Source: Neoroseomonas lacus
Lineage (GTDB): Bacteria; Pseudomonadota; Alphaproteobacteria; Acetobacterales; Acetobacteraceae
NCBI RefSeq assembly: GCF_014644535.1
Contig: NZ_BMKW01000007.1
Location: forward strand, 124,001-188,000
Length of the DNA: 64,000 bases
Reading direction: 5' to 3'
Part shown: piece after piece, positions 26,405-35,081 of the stretch
Layout: each line of letters opens with the position of its first letter
Numbering within the stretch: the first letter of the stretch is position 1
The notes under the pieces: model-generated
Database searches by the model: none
Told to the model about the DNA's origin: nothing
What the model saw: only the letters and a program-made list of their open reading frames with translations
Made by a program: the position numbers and the translations under genes

Positions 26405-27532
26405 TTATAGTTCCTCCTGGGAAGTCGTGGCGCGTCGCCATTCGGCGATCAGCGCATCGCTCGCGCGCAGCATGTCCTCGGTGCCGTTGTAGCCATGGAA
26501 GGAGACGCGAACGCGCCCGCGCCCATTCCAGGCCAGCACGCCGCGCTGCTCCATGCCGGCGACGATCTCGTTCGCCCGCGGGCTCTCCACGCAAACGCTC
26601 GCCCCATGCCGCCGCGGGTCGGCCGGCGTAGTGGACGGGATGCCCATCTCCGCGAGCCGCGCCAGCATCGCGACCGTCAGCCCCTGCACATGGCGTTCGA
26701 TCCGCGTCGCGCCGAATTGCTCCAGATAATCCAGCGCTCCATCCAGCACGTACAGCCCGAGATGCGACGGATTGCCGCGCGTAAAGCGCGCCGCGTCCGG
26801 CAGCAGCGCCGGCGGTCGGGACCAGTCCGGCCGACCCATCGAGGCGATCGAATGCCATCCGGCGGTGCCCGGCGCCCAATCCGGCTGCCGCGCTCGATTC
26901 CAGAAGCCGATCGCCGTCCCTGTCGTCCCCAGCAGCCATTTGTAGGTGGCTGCAAAGCCGAAATCGGCCACGCCGGCGTTCATCGGCATCCAGCCGGCAC
27001 CTTGCGTAAAATCCACCACCAGCAGCGCATCGGCACGATCCGCCACCGCGCGCAGCGCCGCCAGATCATACCGCGCGGCCGTCAGGAAGGAGACGGCACT
27101 CACCGCGATCATGCGCGTGCGCGGTGTCAGCGCCGCTTCAACGGCTGACGGTTCCAGCATTGGCGCGAAGCGCAGCGCCACGCCGCGCTGGGCGAGCGGT
27201 GCGGCGACCGAAGGGTATTCGTCGGGGTCGACCAGCACCTCATCGCCTGGCTGCCAGTCGATGCTCTCGACCACCATCGAGACGCCCTCGGCGACCGAGG
27301 AGACGAAGCCGATGTCGCCCGCCGCCACGCCGAACAGCCGCGCCGCGCGATCGCGTGCCGAGGCCGCCCGCGCCTCCTGCTGCGTGCGCCCCGGCGACCC
27401 GTGCGACTTGTCCTCGGCATAGGCCGCGAAGGCGGAATCGTGGCGGCGCAGAAACGGCGTCTCGCCAGCCGCGCAGACATGCACGACGCCGGGCGGGATG
27501 CGGAAATCGGCCGGATCGAAGAGCGGTTTCAT
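26405..27532 (-). CDS. Class V aminotransferase-fold PLP enzyme
   Basis: The 375-residue protein starts MKPLFDPADFRIPPGVVHV and has VLVDPDEYPSVAAPL, the PLP aspartate region LLVVDFTQGAGW and the Schiff-base lysine in FAATYKWLLGTTG. Members include cysteine desulfurase-like, isopenicillin-epimerase-like and kynureninase-like enzymes, so the reaction is uncertain. The start at 27532 overlaps the DUF1028 stop (TGATG), and the extra upstream frame was rejected. It lies between DUF1028 and alcohol dehydrogenase genes, suggesting a role in catabolism of an imported amino compound. Confidence 0.88.
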   Translation of the reverse strand: MKPLFDPADFRIPPGVVHVCAAGETPFLRRHDSAFAAYAEDKSHGSPGRTQQEARAASARDRAARLFGVAAGDIGFVSSVAEGVSMVVESIDWQPGDEVLVDPDEYPSVAAPLAQRGVALRFAPMLEPSAVEAALTPRTRMIAVSAVSFLTAARYDLAALRAVADRADALLVVDFTQGAGWMPMNAGVADFGFAATYKWLLGTTGTAIGFWNRARQPDWAPGTAGWHSIASMGRPDWSRPPALLPDAARFTRGNPSHLGLYVLDGALDYLEQFGATRIERHVQGLTVAMLARLAEMGIPSTTPADPRRHGASVCVESPRANEIVAGMEQRGVLAWNGRGRVRVSFHGYNGTEDMLRASDALIAEWRRATTSQEEL

Positions 27533-28188
27533 CAGATGATCGGCGCATCCTCTGGCGCGATGGCGCGTTGCACGAAGCCGTCGGCAAGCGGCGCGTATTC
27601 CTCCCACAGTGCTCGCAGCGCCGGGATCGGCCCCACTGCCTTGTCGATGCGCAGATCGACATAGGGGAAGCATTCGCGATCGACGACAGTCAGGCTCGCG
27701 GAGGTGACTTCACCATGCTCGCCGCCGGCCGCCTCCCCGGCTTCGAGCGCGCGCACGAGCCGTTCGGCAAGAGGCTGGTCGGCCGCAGCGAGGAAGGCTT
27801 CCGCCATCGCCACCGCAACGCGCTCATTCGCGAGGATATTGCCCAGCGCCACGACATCCTGGCCATGCGACACGCTGCGCGAGGGCTTCACCCGCTCGCC
27901 ATCGAAATGCGCGGTGCGCCCCTGCGCATCCATCACTGCGATCTGCCGCCAGCGATGGTCGGGCGTCGAGGCGACCAGCGCCGCCACGGTCTCCGCCGCC
28001 GTGCAGCCGGAGCGCAGCAGGTCGAGCCCACGCGGCCCGAGGCGCGGGTCGGTCCGATGCTGCGTCAGCACGCCGCCGATCCCGGCCGCGAGGAACGGCA
28101 CCCGCGTCCCGACCGCGATCGAGGATGTCGTCACCGCCGCGCCGAACTGCCTCGTCCACGCGCAACGTCCCAGCAGCGAAAAGGTCAT
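27532..28188 (-). CDS. DUF1028 (Ntn-hydrolase-like) protein
   Basis: The 218-residue protein is of the DUF1028 type: MTFSLLGRCAWTRQFGAAVT, AAGIGGVLTQHRTDPRLGPRGLDLL, RWRQIAVMDAQGR and GQDVVALGNIL are characteristic. The family has an Ntn-hydrolase-like fold and is often found beside RidA, peptidase and transporter genes; its substrate is not established. It is the first gene of the operon, and its promoter must lie in the 121-base gap to the divergent binding-protein gene. Confidence 0.85.
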   Translation of the reverse strand: MTFSLLGRCAWTRQFGAAVTTSSIAVGTRVPFLAAGIGGVLTQHRTDPRLGPRGLDLLRSGCTAAETVAALVASTPDHRWRQIAVMDAQGRTAHFDGERVKPSRSVSHGQDVVALGNILANERVAVAMAEAFLAAADQPLAERLVRALEAGEAAGGEHGEVTSASLTVVDRECFPYVDLRIDKAVGPIPALRALWEEYAPLADGFVQRAIAPEDAPII

Positions 28189-28309
28189 GCCCGTCCCCTC
28201 ACCCAATTCGCATCATTCAAGGCCGAAGCCGCCGCTGCGTCCAGGCACGCAATGGACAAGCCGCCGCCCGATGGCATGATGCCGCCGAATGCCGTTCAGG
28301 GAGGCAATA
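28189..28309. promoter_or_regulatory. Divergent promoter region between DUF1028 operon and binding protein
   Basis: This gap separates two divergent genes and must carry both promoters. A short palindrome, GGCAT-g-ATGCC (28273-28283), and the GGGAGG Shine-Dalgarno of the binding-protein gene (about 28299) are visible. No -35/-10 pair is convincing. Confidence 0.3.
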
Positions 28310-29905
28310 ATGGCCAAACGCAGGATCACCATGCTCGCCGGCGCCGCGATGGCCGCGATGCTGCTCGGCAAGCCGACGCCCGCGCCGGCGCAGACTACAC
28401 CTACCGGCACACTGCGCGTCGTGCTGGTCAATTCCCTGGCCAGCGTCGACCCGGTGGTGACCACCGCGGCCTTCGCGCGCAACCACGGCTTCATGGTCTA
28501 TGACCAGTTGTTCGGCCTCGACAGCCGTGGCGAGCCGCAACCGCAGATGGTCGATCGCCACACCGTTTCGGCCGATGGCAGGACCTTCACCTTCACCCTG
28601 CGCGACGGCCTCGCCTTCCATGACGGCCAACCGGTCCGCGCTGCCGATGCCGTCGCTTCGATCCGCCGCTGGGGCCAGCGCGACACCGCCGGCCGCGCCC
28701 TGCTCGCCGCCACCGCCGCGCTCGAGGTGGTCGACGATAAGACCTTCACCCTGCGCCTGTCCCGCCCCTTCGGCCTGGTGACCGAGGTCCTCGCCCGCCC
28801 CACGGCGAGCGCGCTGTTCATGATGCCCGAGCGTATCGCCTCCACCCCCGCCAATGTCGCCTTCACCGATGCAACGGGGTCGGGCCCCTTCATCTTCCGC
28901 CCGCAGGAATTCCTGCCCGGCGAGCGCGCCGTCTATGTCCGCAACCCGGCTTATCGCCCGCGCCCCGAACCCGCCGATGGGCTGGCCGGCGGCAAGGTCG
29001 TGCAGGTCGAACGCGTCGAATGGCTGGGCATCAGCGACCCCGCGACCGCCGCCGCTGCGCTGCAATCGGGCGAGATCGACTTCCTCGAACAGCCGACGCC
29101 CGACGTGCTGCCGACGCTGGCGCGCAACCGCAACATCGCGACCTTCGCGCTGAACCCGATCGGCTCGATGGTCTGGCTGCGGCCGAACCACACCCAGCCG
29201 CCCTTCAACAATCCCGCGGCGCGCCAGGCGCTGCTGTACCTGGTGAACCAGCAGGAGAACCTGCAGGCCGTCGGCGTGCCGCCCTCGGAGCAGGTGCCGT
29301 ATTGCCCGGCCTATTTCCTCTGCGGCACGCCGCTGGAAACTGCTGCCGGCGCGCAGGGGCTGCGCGAGGTAAACCTCGACCGCGCCCGCGCTCTGCTACG
29401 CGAAGCGGGCTACAATGGCGAGCGCGTGGTCTTCCTCAACGCGACCGACAGCCCGATCAACAACGCCGTCACGCTGACCATGGCCGAGAACATGCGCCGC
29501 GCCGGCCTCAACATGGACGTCGTCGCGATGGATTGGGCGACGCTGTCGCAGCGGCGCAACCGGCGCGAGGGCGTCGAGCAGGGCGGCTGGAGCCTGTTCG
29601 TCACAGTCGCCAACGTGCTCGATGCGCAGAACCCGCTGGTGAATGTCTATTTTGGCGCGGCCTGCGACGGCGGGCCTGCCGGCTGGCCCTGCGATGCCGA
29701 GCTCGAGCGTCTGCGCGCCACCTGGTGGGAGGAATCCGACCCCGCCAAGCGTCGTGAACTGCTCGACCAGGTTCATGCGCGCGCCTATGCCGTGCTGCCC
29801 TACATCAATGCTGGGCAGTTCCGCGTGCTCGCCGCGCATCGCACCAATGTCGAGGGCCTGCGCCCGACCATCATCCCGGTCTTCTGGGGCGTGACGAAGC
29901 GCTGA
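28310..29905 (+). CDS. ABC transporter peptide/nickel-type substrate-binding protein (SBP family 5)
   Basis: The 531-residue protein starts MAKRRITMLAGAAMAAMLLG, an export signal ending near APAQ, so it is periplasmic. Family 5 features include PVVTTAAFARNHGFMVYDQL, FTFTLRDGLAFHDGQPVRAAD, GSGPFIFRP and a C-terminal VLPYINAGQFRVLAAHR. The start at 28310 follows GGGAGG; an earlier in-frame ATG (28289) lacks such a site. Family 5 proteins bind oligopeptides, dipeptides, glutathione or nickel complexes. No permease or ATPase of this family is nearby, so it is an orphan here. Confidence 0.9.
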   Translation: MAKRRITMLAGAAMAAMLLGKPTPAPAQTTPTGTLRVVLVNSLASVDPVVTTAAFARNHGFMVYDQLFGLDSRGEPQPQMVDRHTVSADGRTFTFTLRDGLAFHDGQPVRAADAVASIRRWGQRDTAGRALLAATAALEVVDDKTFTLRLSRPFGLVTEVLARPTASALFMMPERIASTPANVAFTDATGSGPFIFRPQEFLPGERAVYVRNPAYRPRPEPADGLAGGKVVQVERVEWLGISDPATAAAALQSGEIDFLEQPTPDVLPTLARNRNIATFALNPIGSMVWLRPNHTQPPFNNPAARQALLYLVNQQENLQAVGVPPSEQVPYCPAYFLCGTPLETAAGAQGLREVNLDRARALLREAGYNGERVVFLNATDSPINNAVTLTMAENMRRAGLNMDVVAMDWATLSQRRNRREGVEQGGWSLFVTVANVLDAQNPLVNVYFGAACDGGPAGWPCDAELERLRATWWEESDPAKRRELLDQVHARAYAVLPYINAGQFRVLAAHRTNVEGLRPTIIPVFWGVTKR

Positions 29906-29928
29906 ACCGCAGCGGAAAGGGCGACACC

Positions 29929-30681
29929 ATGGCGACGATCGACAATACCGAGGCCGGATACCGCTTCATCCCCGCGGTGATGCAGTATTCCGGCGGCGTC
30001 GCCGCCCTGCCCGGCTTCCGCCTCGAGCGCGTCCGCTTCACTGAACCGCTGCCGATGGCGGAAGGCTGGCGCCGCATCGCCACCTTCCTCGACGACATCG
30101 GCCGGCCGCGCACGGCCTTCGCCGCCTGCGAACTGCGTTCCCCCGCCCCCTTCACCGAGGCGGGATTCGCCACCTTCAACACCGCCTATGCGACGGTGCT
30201 CGACGCCTGGGGCGTGTTGCGCGACGGGCACAACCCTGTTGCCCGCAGCAATGTCTGCCCGGCCTTCACCCCGCCCGCCGTACCCGGTTTCCACGCCTTC
30301 GCCTATACTGTGCCCGACGCCCATGCGGCGCCGTCCTTCATCGTCGCTGGCAGCGGCGAATCGGTTGAAGGCAAGGGCAATTATCGCGACCACACCATCG
30401 CTTATGGCGACACCTCGCCCGACGGCATGCTCCGCAAGGGCCAATATGTGCTGGGCGAGATGGAGCGCCGCATGGAACTGCTCGGCTTCGGCTGGGCCGA
30501 TACGACCGGCGTGCAGGCCTACACCGTCTATCCCATGCCGCCGGCGCTGACGGCGGAGATCGTCAGTCGCGGCGCATCCCGCCATGGCCTGACCTGGCAG
30601 AACTGCCGACCGCCGGTGGAGGGCCTGGACTACGAGATGGATTGCCGGGGGATCATGACGGAGCAGGTGCTGCCGGCCTGA
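29929..30681 (+). CDS. RidA-superfamily-like protein, similar to 2-aminomuconate deaminase CnbZ
   Basis: The 250-residue protein has FAACELRSPAPFTEAGFATF, NTAYATVLDAWG and NPVARSNVCP. The strand-helix order with a D/E-rich loop and an FN-x-Y-type helix looks RidA-like, and from memory the sequence resembles proteins annotated as 2-amino-5-chloromuconate deaminase CnbZ. Both links are recognition by eye and should be treated as tentative. It follows the binding-protein gene by 23 bases. Its last 29 bases overlap the end of the convergent hydrolase gene. Confidence 0.6.
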   Translation: MATIDNTEAGYRFIPAVMQYSGGVAALPGFRLERVRFTEPLPMAEGWRRIATFLDDIGRPRTAFAACELRSPAPFTEAGFATFNTAYATVLDAWGVLRDGHNPVARSNVCPAFTPPAVPGFHAFAYTVPDAHAAPSFIVAGSGESVEGKGNYRDHTIAYGDTSPDGMLRKGQYVLGEMERRMELLGFGWADTTGVQAYTVYPMPPALTAEIVSRGASRHGLTWQNCRPPVEGLDYEMDCRGIMTEQVLPA

Positions 30682-31501
30682 CGTCGCGGGCCAGGAGCTG
30701 CTTTTCAAGAAACACCGCGGTGACCGGCAGGATGCGCTTGGTCGCATGCGCGACGTTCGGGACATAGTCGAGCTGCGTGGAACATCCGGCCGCGCGCAGG
30801 CTGGCATCCAGCGCCTCGATCCGCGAGATGCGTGTCGGGCCGGCCTTCTCGACCCCGCGCACCCAGAGCGGATGACCTTCCGGCACGCGGATCTCCTCGG
30901 TCTCGGTATCGCTGCCGCCAATGGCGAGATGGATGGCGATCCGGCGGATCGCCTCGGTGTCGAGCGGATGGCCGAAGATGGTTTCGAAATCCGCGGTTCC
31001 CGCCCACCAAGGCAGCGACGGGTCGAGCAGCGTGACATAGCCCGGTGCTCCGATCGACACCGCGTGCAACCGCTGCGGCTGCAGCATCATGAAGCGCAAA
31101 ACGAGCTGCGCCCCGCCCGAGAAGCCGGCCATCGCGAAGCGATCGATCGCCAGCGGCAGCCGTCGTGCCGCATCGTCAACCATGGCCAGTAGTGCGCGGT
31201 CGTAGCGCACGCCGTTGAACAGGCCGAACTTGTAGCCGGGTTCATCATCAGGCCCGGTGCTGCCGATGGCAAAGAGCGGTGCGAGCAGTACCGCGCCGGT
31301 ACGGTCGCAGAGCGGTGCGAGGATGTCACGCAGCAGCTCGGGCCGCCGGTCGCTGCCATGGATGCCGATGAGCAGCGGCGCCGGCCCCGGCGGACGCGCC
31401 TTCGGAATGTAGAGGCAATAGGGAAAGCGCGGCTCGGCGGCGGCCACGAAGAAAGGCGTATGGCCCGCCATCGGCGGCCGCCAGCCCGGCATGCGGTTCA
31501 T
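30653..31501 (-). CDS. Alpha/beta-hydrolase (esterase/poly(3-hydroxybutyrate) depolymerase-like)
   Basis: The 282-residue protein has a typical fold: PLLIGIHGSDRR (oxyanion side), AMAGFSGGAQLVLRF with a GFSGG nucleophile Ser, and a late NVAHATKRILP providing the likely catalytic His. No signal peptide is evident. It is the last gene of the minus-strand run led by the polyamine-type binding protein, 74 bases after the permease gene. Its 3' end overlaps the CnbZ-like gene by 29 bases. Ester or amide substrates are possible. Confidence 0.8.
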   Translation of the reverse strand: MNRMPGWRPPMAGHTPFFVAAAEPRFPYCLYIPKARPPGPAPLLIGIHGSDRRPELLRDILAPLCDRTGAVLLAPLFAIGSTGPDDEPGYKFGLFNGVRYDRALLAMVDDAARRLPLAIDRFAMAGFSGGAQLVLRFMMLQPQRLHAVSIGAPGYVTLLDPSLPWWAGTADFETIFGHPLDTEAIRRIAIHLAIGGSDTETEEIRVPEGHPLWVRGVEKAGPTRISRIEALDASLRAAGCSTQLDYVPNVAHATKRILPVTAVFLEKQLLARDVRPAAPAPS

Positions 31502-31575
31502 CCCCGCGCCTCCCGGGCGCGGGCTGTGGTGGACGTCGCGCTCGTCATGGCGCGTTGCTCCTCGGTCAGTCGGGA

Positions 31576-32364
31576 TCAGCCTTCGCTGCGCCGGCGTAGC
31601 GCACGGTCGGCCATCAGCAGCGCCAGGGTAAACAGGATCAGCAGCACCGCAACCGCCGCCATGGCAGGGTCGAGATTCTCGTTGATCCCGTCCCAGATCC
31701 GGCGCGGCAGGGTGAAGACGTCGCGCGAGGCGATGAACAGCACCATCACCAGCTCATCCCAGGAATGGATGAAGGCGAAGATCGCACCGGAGAAGATGCC
31801 CGGCGCGATGCGCGGCAGGATCACCCAACGCAGCGTCTGCGACAGCGAGGCCCCCATGCCTCGCGCCGCCTGCTCCAGCCGCGGGTCGAAGCTGGCAAGC
31901 GCGGTGGAGACGGTGATCACCACATAGGGAATGCCGGTGACGCCATGCGCGATGACCACCCCCGCAAAGCGGTCCAACAGCCCGAGCGGCCCGAAATACC
32001 GGTACAGCCCAATGGCATAGACGATGGACGGAATGATCAGCGGCAGCAGCATCAACACGCGCACGAGTTCCGTCGCGCGCCGCGAGATGCGCCAGCAACC
32101 GATGGCGCACAGCGTCCCCGCCGACACCGAGAGCACCGTCGCCGCCACCGCGATGGTGAAGGACTGCCAGATCGAGCCGAGCCATTCCGGCGAGGTCAGC
32201 ACCGTCTCGAAATGCCGGAAGGAGATGCCGTCCTGCGGCAGCGAAAGATAGCGCTGATCCGTCAGCGCCACCGGGATGACGATCAGGATCGGCAGCACCA
32301 GGTACAGCGCCGTTACCCAGGCGAGGCTGCGGCCGAAGGGGCCGGGACGATAGGTACCGTCCAT
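31576..32364 (-). CDS. ABC transporter permease, PotC/YdcV type
   Basis: The 262-residue inner-membrane protein has about six transmembrane segments, beginning LAWVTALYLVLPILIVIPVAL. The cytoplasmic loop that contacts the ATPase is present (EQAARGMGASLSQTLRWVILP, an EAA-type motif). It belongs with the adjacent PotB-type permease, PotA-type ATPase and binding protein of the same operon. Substrate class is polyamine/opine/2-aminoethylphosphonate-like. Confidence 0.92.
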   Translation of the reverse strand: MDGTYRPGPFGRSLAWVTALYLVLPILIVIPVALTDQRYLSLPQDGISFRHFETVLTSPEWLGSIWQSFTIAVAATVLSVSAGTLCAIGCWRISRRATELVRVLMLLPLIIPSIVYAIGLYRYFGPLGLLDRFAGVVIAHGVTGIPYVVITVSTALASFDPRLEQAARGMGASLSQTLRWVILPRIAPGIFSGAIFAFIHSWDELVMVLFIASRDVFTLPRRIWDGINENLDPAMAAVAVLLILFTLALLMADRALRRRSEG

Positions 32365-32368
32365 CGCC

Positions 32369-33214
32369 TCAGGCCCCCGCGCCGAAGATGCGTCGCAGAT
32401 CGACGACGCGGGAGAACACCGCGAGCGTGACCAGGATCGCCAACACCAGCACCGTCGCCATCATGGTCCCGAGGCCCCAGCGGATCAGGTCGAGGATCTG
32501 CAGGCTGATCCATTCCGCAACCATCAGGGTCTTGCCGCCACCGAGGATCGCCGGCGTGATGTAGAAGCCGAGCGTGAAGATGAAGACCAGTACCGCGGCC
32601 GCGATCACCCCCGGCAGCGACAGCGGCAAGAACACGTGGCGGAACACCTCGCCCCGGCTCGCACCAAGCCCGCGCGCGGCGGCGAGCAGGCGCGGGTCGA
32701 TCTCACGCATCGAGGACAGCATCGGCAGCACCGCGAAGGGCACCATGTAGTGCACCATGCCGACGACGATGCCGAATTCGTTCCACACCAGCGGCAGAGG
32801 ATCAGTGATCACCCCGGCTTCGATCAGGGTGTTGTTGATCAGCCCCTGCCGACGCAGCAGCGTGACCCAGGCGAAGGCCCGCACCAGCACCGAGATCCAC
32901 AGCGGTACCAACACCGCGAGGACCCACCACCCCCGCGCGCGCGGACTCGCCAGCGTGATGGCATAGGCAATCGCATAGCCGAGCAGCAGGGCCAGTACCG
33001 TGGTGATGAGGCAGATGCGCAGCGTCGTCATGATCACCCGCTGCACCGCGCTCGATGTCAGGATGCGCTGGTAGTTGCCGAAGCCGAGCGAGGGTTCCGT
33101 GACGCTGATCGTCAGCACCTGCACGATCGGCGCGATGTAGAACACCAGCAGCAAGGCGAAGGCCGGCAGGATGAGCAGCCACCAGCCGATTCCCGGGCGC
33201 CCGACGCTGCTCAT
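32369..33214 (-). CDS. ABC transporter permease, PotB/YdcU type
   Basis: The 281-residue protein has about six membrane segments, starting with WWLLILPAFALLLVFYIAPI. The EAA loop is LLAAARGLGASRGEVFRHVF. It is the first permease after the ATPase gene, whose stop overlaps this ATG by 4 bases. It pairs with the PotC-type protein to form the heterodimeric channel. Confidence 0.92.
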   Translation of the reverse strand: MSSVGRPGIGWWLLILPAFALLLVFYIAPIVQVLTISVTEPSLGFGNYQRILTSSAVQRVIMTTLRICLITTVLALLLGYAIAYAITLASPRARGWWVLAVLVPLWISVLVRAFAWVTLLRRQGLINNTLIEAGVITDPLPLVWNEFGIVVGMVHYMVPFAVLPMLSSMREIDPRLLAAARGLGASRGEVFRHVFLPLSLPGVIAAAVLVFIFTLGFYITPAILGGGKTLMVAEWISLQILDLIRWGLGTMMATVLVLAILVTLAVFSRVVDLRRIFGAGA

Positions 33215-34314
33215 GCAACGTCCTCCGCCACCGGCACGGCAGCCTCGGCGCGCCAGCCGAGACGCACGGGCAGCCCTTCCGCCGGGGCGAAGGCCGAGCG
33301 CCAGGTCGGCAGATTGGCGCGAATTTCACCCAGGCCGGCGGTCTCGATCCGCAGCGAGAACCCCGCACCCAGATAGGCCCAGGAGACGATGCGCCCCTCG
33401 ACGATGTTCTCCGCCGCCTCACCCTCGGCGAGCACGGTGATCTTCTCGGGCCGCAGGGACAGCAGGCTGCGCGCGCCGGCGGCCGGCGGCGGCTCGCCAT
33501 CGGGTAGCGCGACAACCAACTGCGCCGCGCCGGCCTCCAGCATGAACCCGCCCGGATGCGGCTGGCGCACCACGCCTTCAAGGAAGTTCGACTTGCCGAG
33601 GAAGTCGGCGACGAAACGCGTGCGCGGCCGGTCGTACAACGCCCCCGGCGCACCCGCCTGCACCAGCTTGCCATGGTTGAGGATGGCGATGCGGTCGGAC
33701 AGCGAGAGCGCTTCCTCCTGGTCATGCGTGACGTTGATGAAGGTGCGCCCGATCCGCCGATGCAGCGCCTTCAGCTCTTCCTGCAACTCGGCGCGCAGCT
33801 TCTTGTCGAGCGCCGAGAGTGGTTCGTCCAACAGCAGCAGGTTCGGGTCGAACACCAGCGCGCGCGCCAGGGCCACGCGCTGCTGCTGCCCACCGGACAG
33901 TTGCTTCGGCAGGCGTCCGGCGAAGGCGGCGAGTTGCACCAGGTCGAGCGCGCCACGCACCTTCTCGTCACGTTCGGCGCGCGACATGCCGCGCACGCGC
34001 AGCGGGAAGGCGACGTTCTCGGCCACCGTCATGTGGGGGAACAACGCATAACCCTGGAAGACCATGCCGAAATTGCGCTTCTCCGGCGGCAGCGGCGTGA
34101 TGTCCTGTCCATCGAGCAGCACCGCGCCCTCGCTCGGCGCGACGAAGCCGGCGACCGCCATCAGGATGGTCGTCTTGCCCGAGCCCGACGGCCCGAGCAG
34201 CGTCAGGAACTCGCCCTGCCCCACCTCTAGCGACACGTCATCGACGGCGACGAAGCTGCCGTATCGGCGCGTCAGTCCACGCAACCCAAGCGCATGCCCC
34301 GTGGCCGCGCTCAC
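33211..34314 (-). CDS. ABC transporter ATP-binding protein, PotA type
   Basis: The 367-residue ATPase has Walker A GPSGSGKTT (41-49), Q-loop FQGYALFPHM, signature LSGGQQQR (139-146), Walker B LLLLDEP with D163-E164, a switch His in THDQEEA and a C-terminal TOBE regulatory region. The start is a GTG at 34314 that overlaps the aldolase stop (GTGA); the ORF upstream of it is aldolase DNA in another frame. It energises the PotB/PotC-type permeases encoded next. Confidence 0.93.
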   Translation of the reverse strand: MSAATGHALGLRGLTRRYGSFVAVDDVSLEVGQGEFLTLLGPSGSGKTTILMAVAGFVAPSEGAVLLDGQDITPLPPEKRNFGMVFQGYALFPHMTVAENVAFPLRVRGMSRAERDEKVRGALDLVQLAAFAGRLPKQLSGGQQQRVALARALVFDPNLLLLDEPLSALDKKLRAELQEELKALHRRIGRTFINVTHDQEEALSLSDRIAILNHGKLVQAGAPGALYDRPRTRFVADFLGKSNFLEGVVRQPHPGGFMLEAGAAQLVVALPDGEPPPAAGARSLLSLRPEKITVLAEGEAAENIVEGRIVSWAYLGAGFSLRIETAGLGEIRANLPTWRSAFAPAEGLPVRLGWRAEAAVPVAEDVA

Positions 34315-35081
34315 GACGTGTAGTCCGGCTGTTCGCGGTCGAGCTTCCGCCGCAGCGCCTGCCAGGGCAGCCACCCCTTGGTCGGGCCGGTGCTGAACTG
34401 CGCGCGCGTCCGTTGCACCACCTGCGCCGGCGGCACCGCCAGCGGCGCGCCCGAGGATTGCGCGGCGAGCTGAATGCGGCATGCCTGTTCCAAATAATAC
34501 ATCCAGTAGAAGGCCTCCGCGACGGTATGCCCGACCGTCAGCAACCCATGATGACGCAGGATCATGCAGGGCCGTTCGCCGAGGTCCTGTACCAGCCGGT
34601 CGCGTTCCGAGAGATTGTCGTCAGCAGCGACGCCTTCGTAGTCATGCAGCGCGACGCGGCCGTCGAATTCCATGCTGATCTGATTCAGCGGCAGCAGCCC
34701 ACCCGACTGCGCCGCCACCGCCATGCCCGCCAGGCTATGGGTGTGCATCACGCACATCGCGCTCTCGCGTGCCCGATGCACCGCCGAATGGATGACGAAA
34801 CCGGCCGGGTTCACCGGCCAGGATGTCTCCTGCAACGGCTCGCCTTCGGCATCGACAGCGACCAGACTGCTCGCCGTGATCTCCTCGAACAACAGGCCAT
34901 AGGGGTTCACCAGGAAGCGGTGCCCCGAACCCGGAATGCGCGCGGACAGATGCGTGAAGACCAGGTCGGTCAGACCGAACAGGGCGATCAGGCGATAGGC
35001 GGCGGCGAGGTCCTCGCGCACCTCCTGCTCGGTCTGGATGCGATCGGGGGCCGGCTTCACCGGTGGCGGCGGGAGGGGCAT
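34311..35081 (-). CDS. Class II aldolase/adducin family protein
   Basis: The 256-residue protein has the class II aldolase core: TDLVFTHLSARIPG, FLVNPYGLLFEEI, a zinc His pair in CVMHTHSLAGMAV and ILRHHGLLTVGHTVAEAF. Members include L-fuculose-phosphate aldolase, ribulose-phosphate epimerase and 3-oxo-tetronate decarboxylase types. It sits between the hydroxyacid dehydrogenase and PotA-type genes with overlaps of 1 and 4 bases, so it is part of the transporter operon. The substrate may be the imported compound or its breakdown product. Confidence 0.9.
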   Translation of the reverse strand: MPLPPPPVKPAPDRIQTEQEVREDLAAAYRLIALFGLTDLVFTHLSARIPGSGHRFLVNPYGLLFEEITASSLVAVDAEGEPLQETSWPVNPAGFVIHSAVHRARESAMCVMHTHSLAGMAVAAQSGGLLPLNQISMEFDGRVALHDYEGVAADDNLSERDRLVQDLGERPCMILRHHGLLTVGHTVAEAFYWMYYLEQACRIQLAAQSSGAPLAVPPAQVVQRTRAQFSTGPTKGWLPWQALRRKLDREQPDYTS

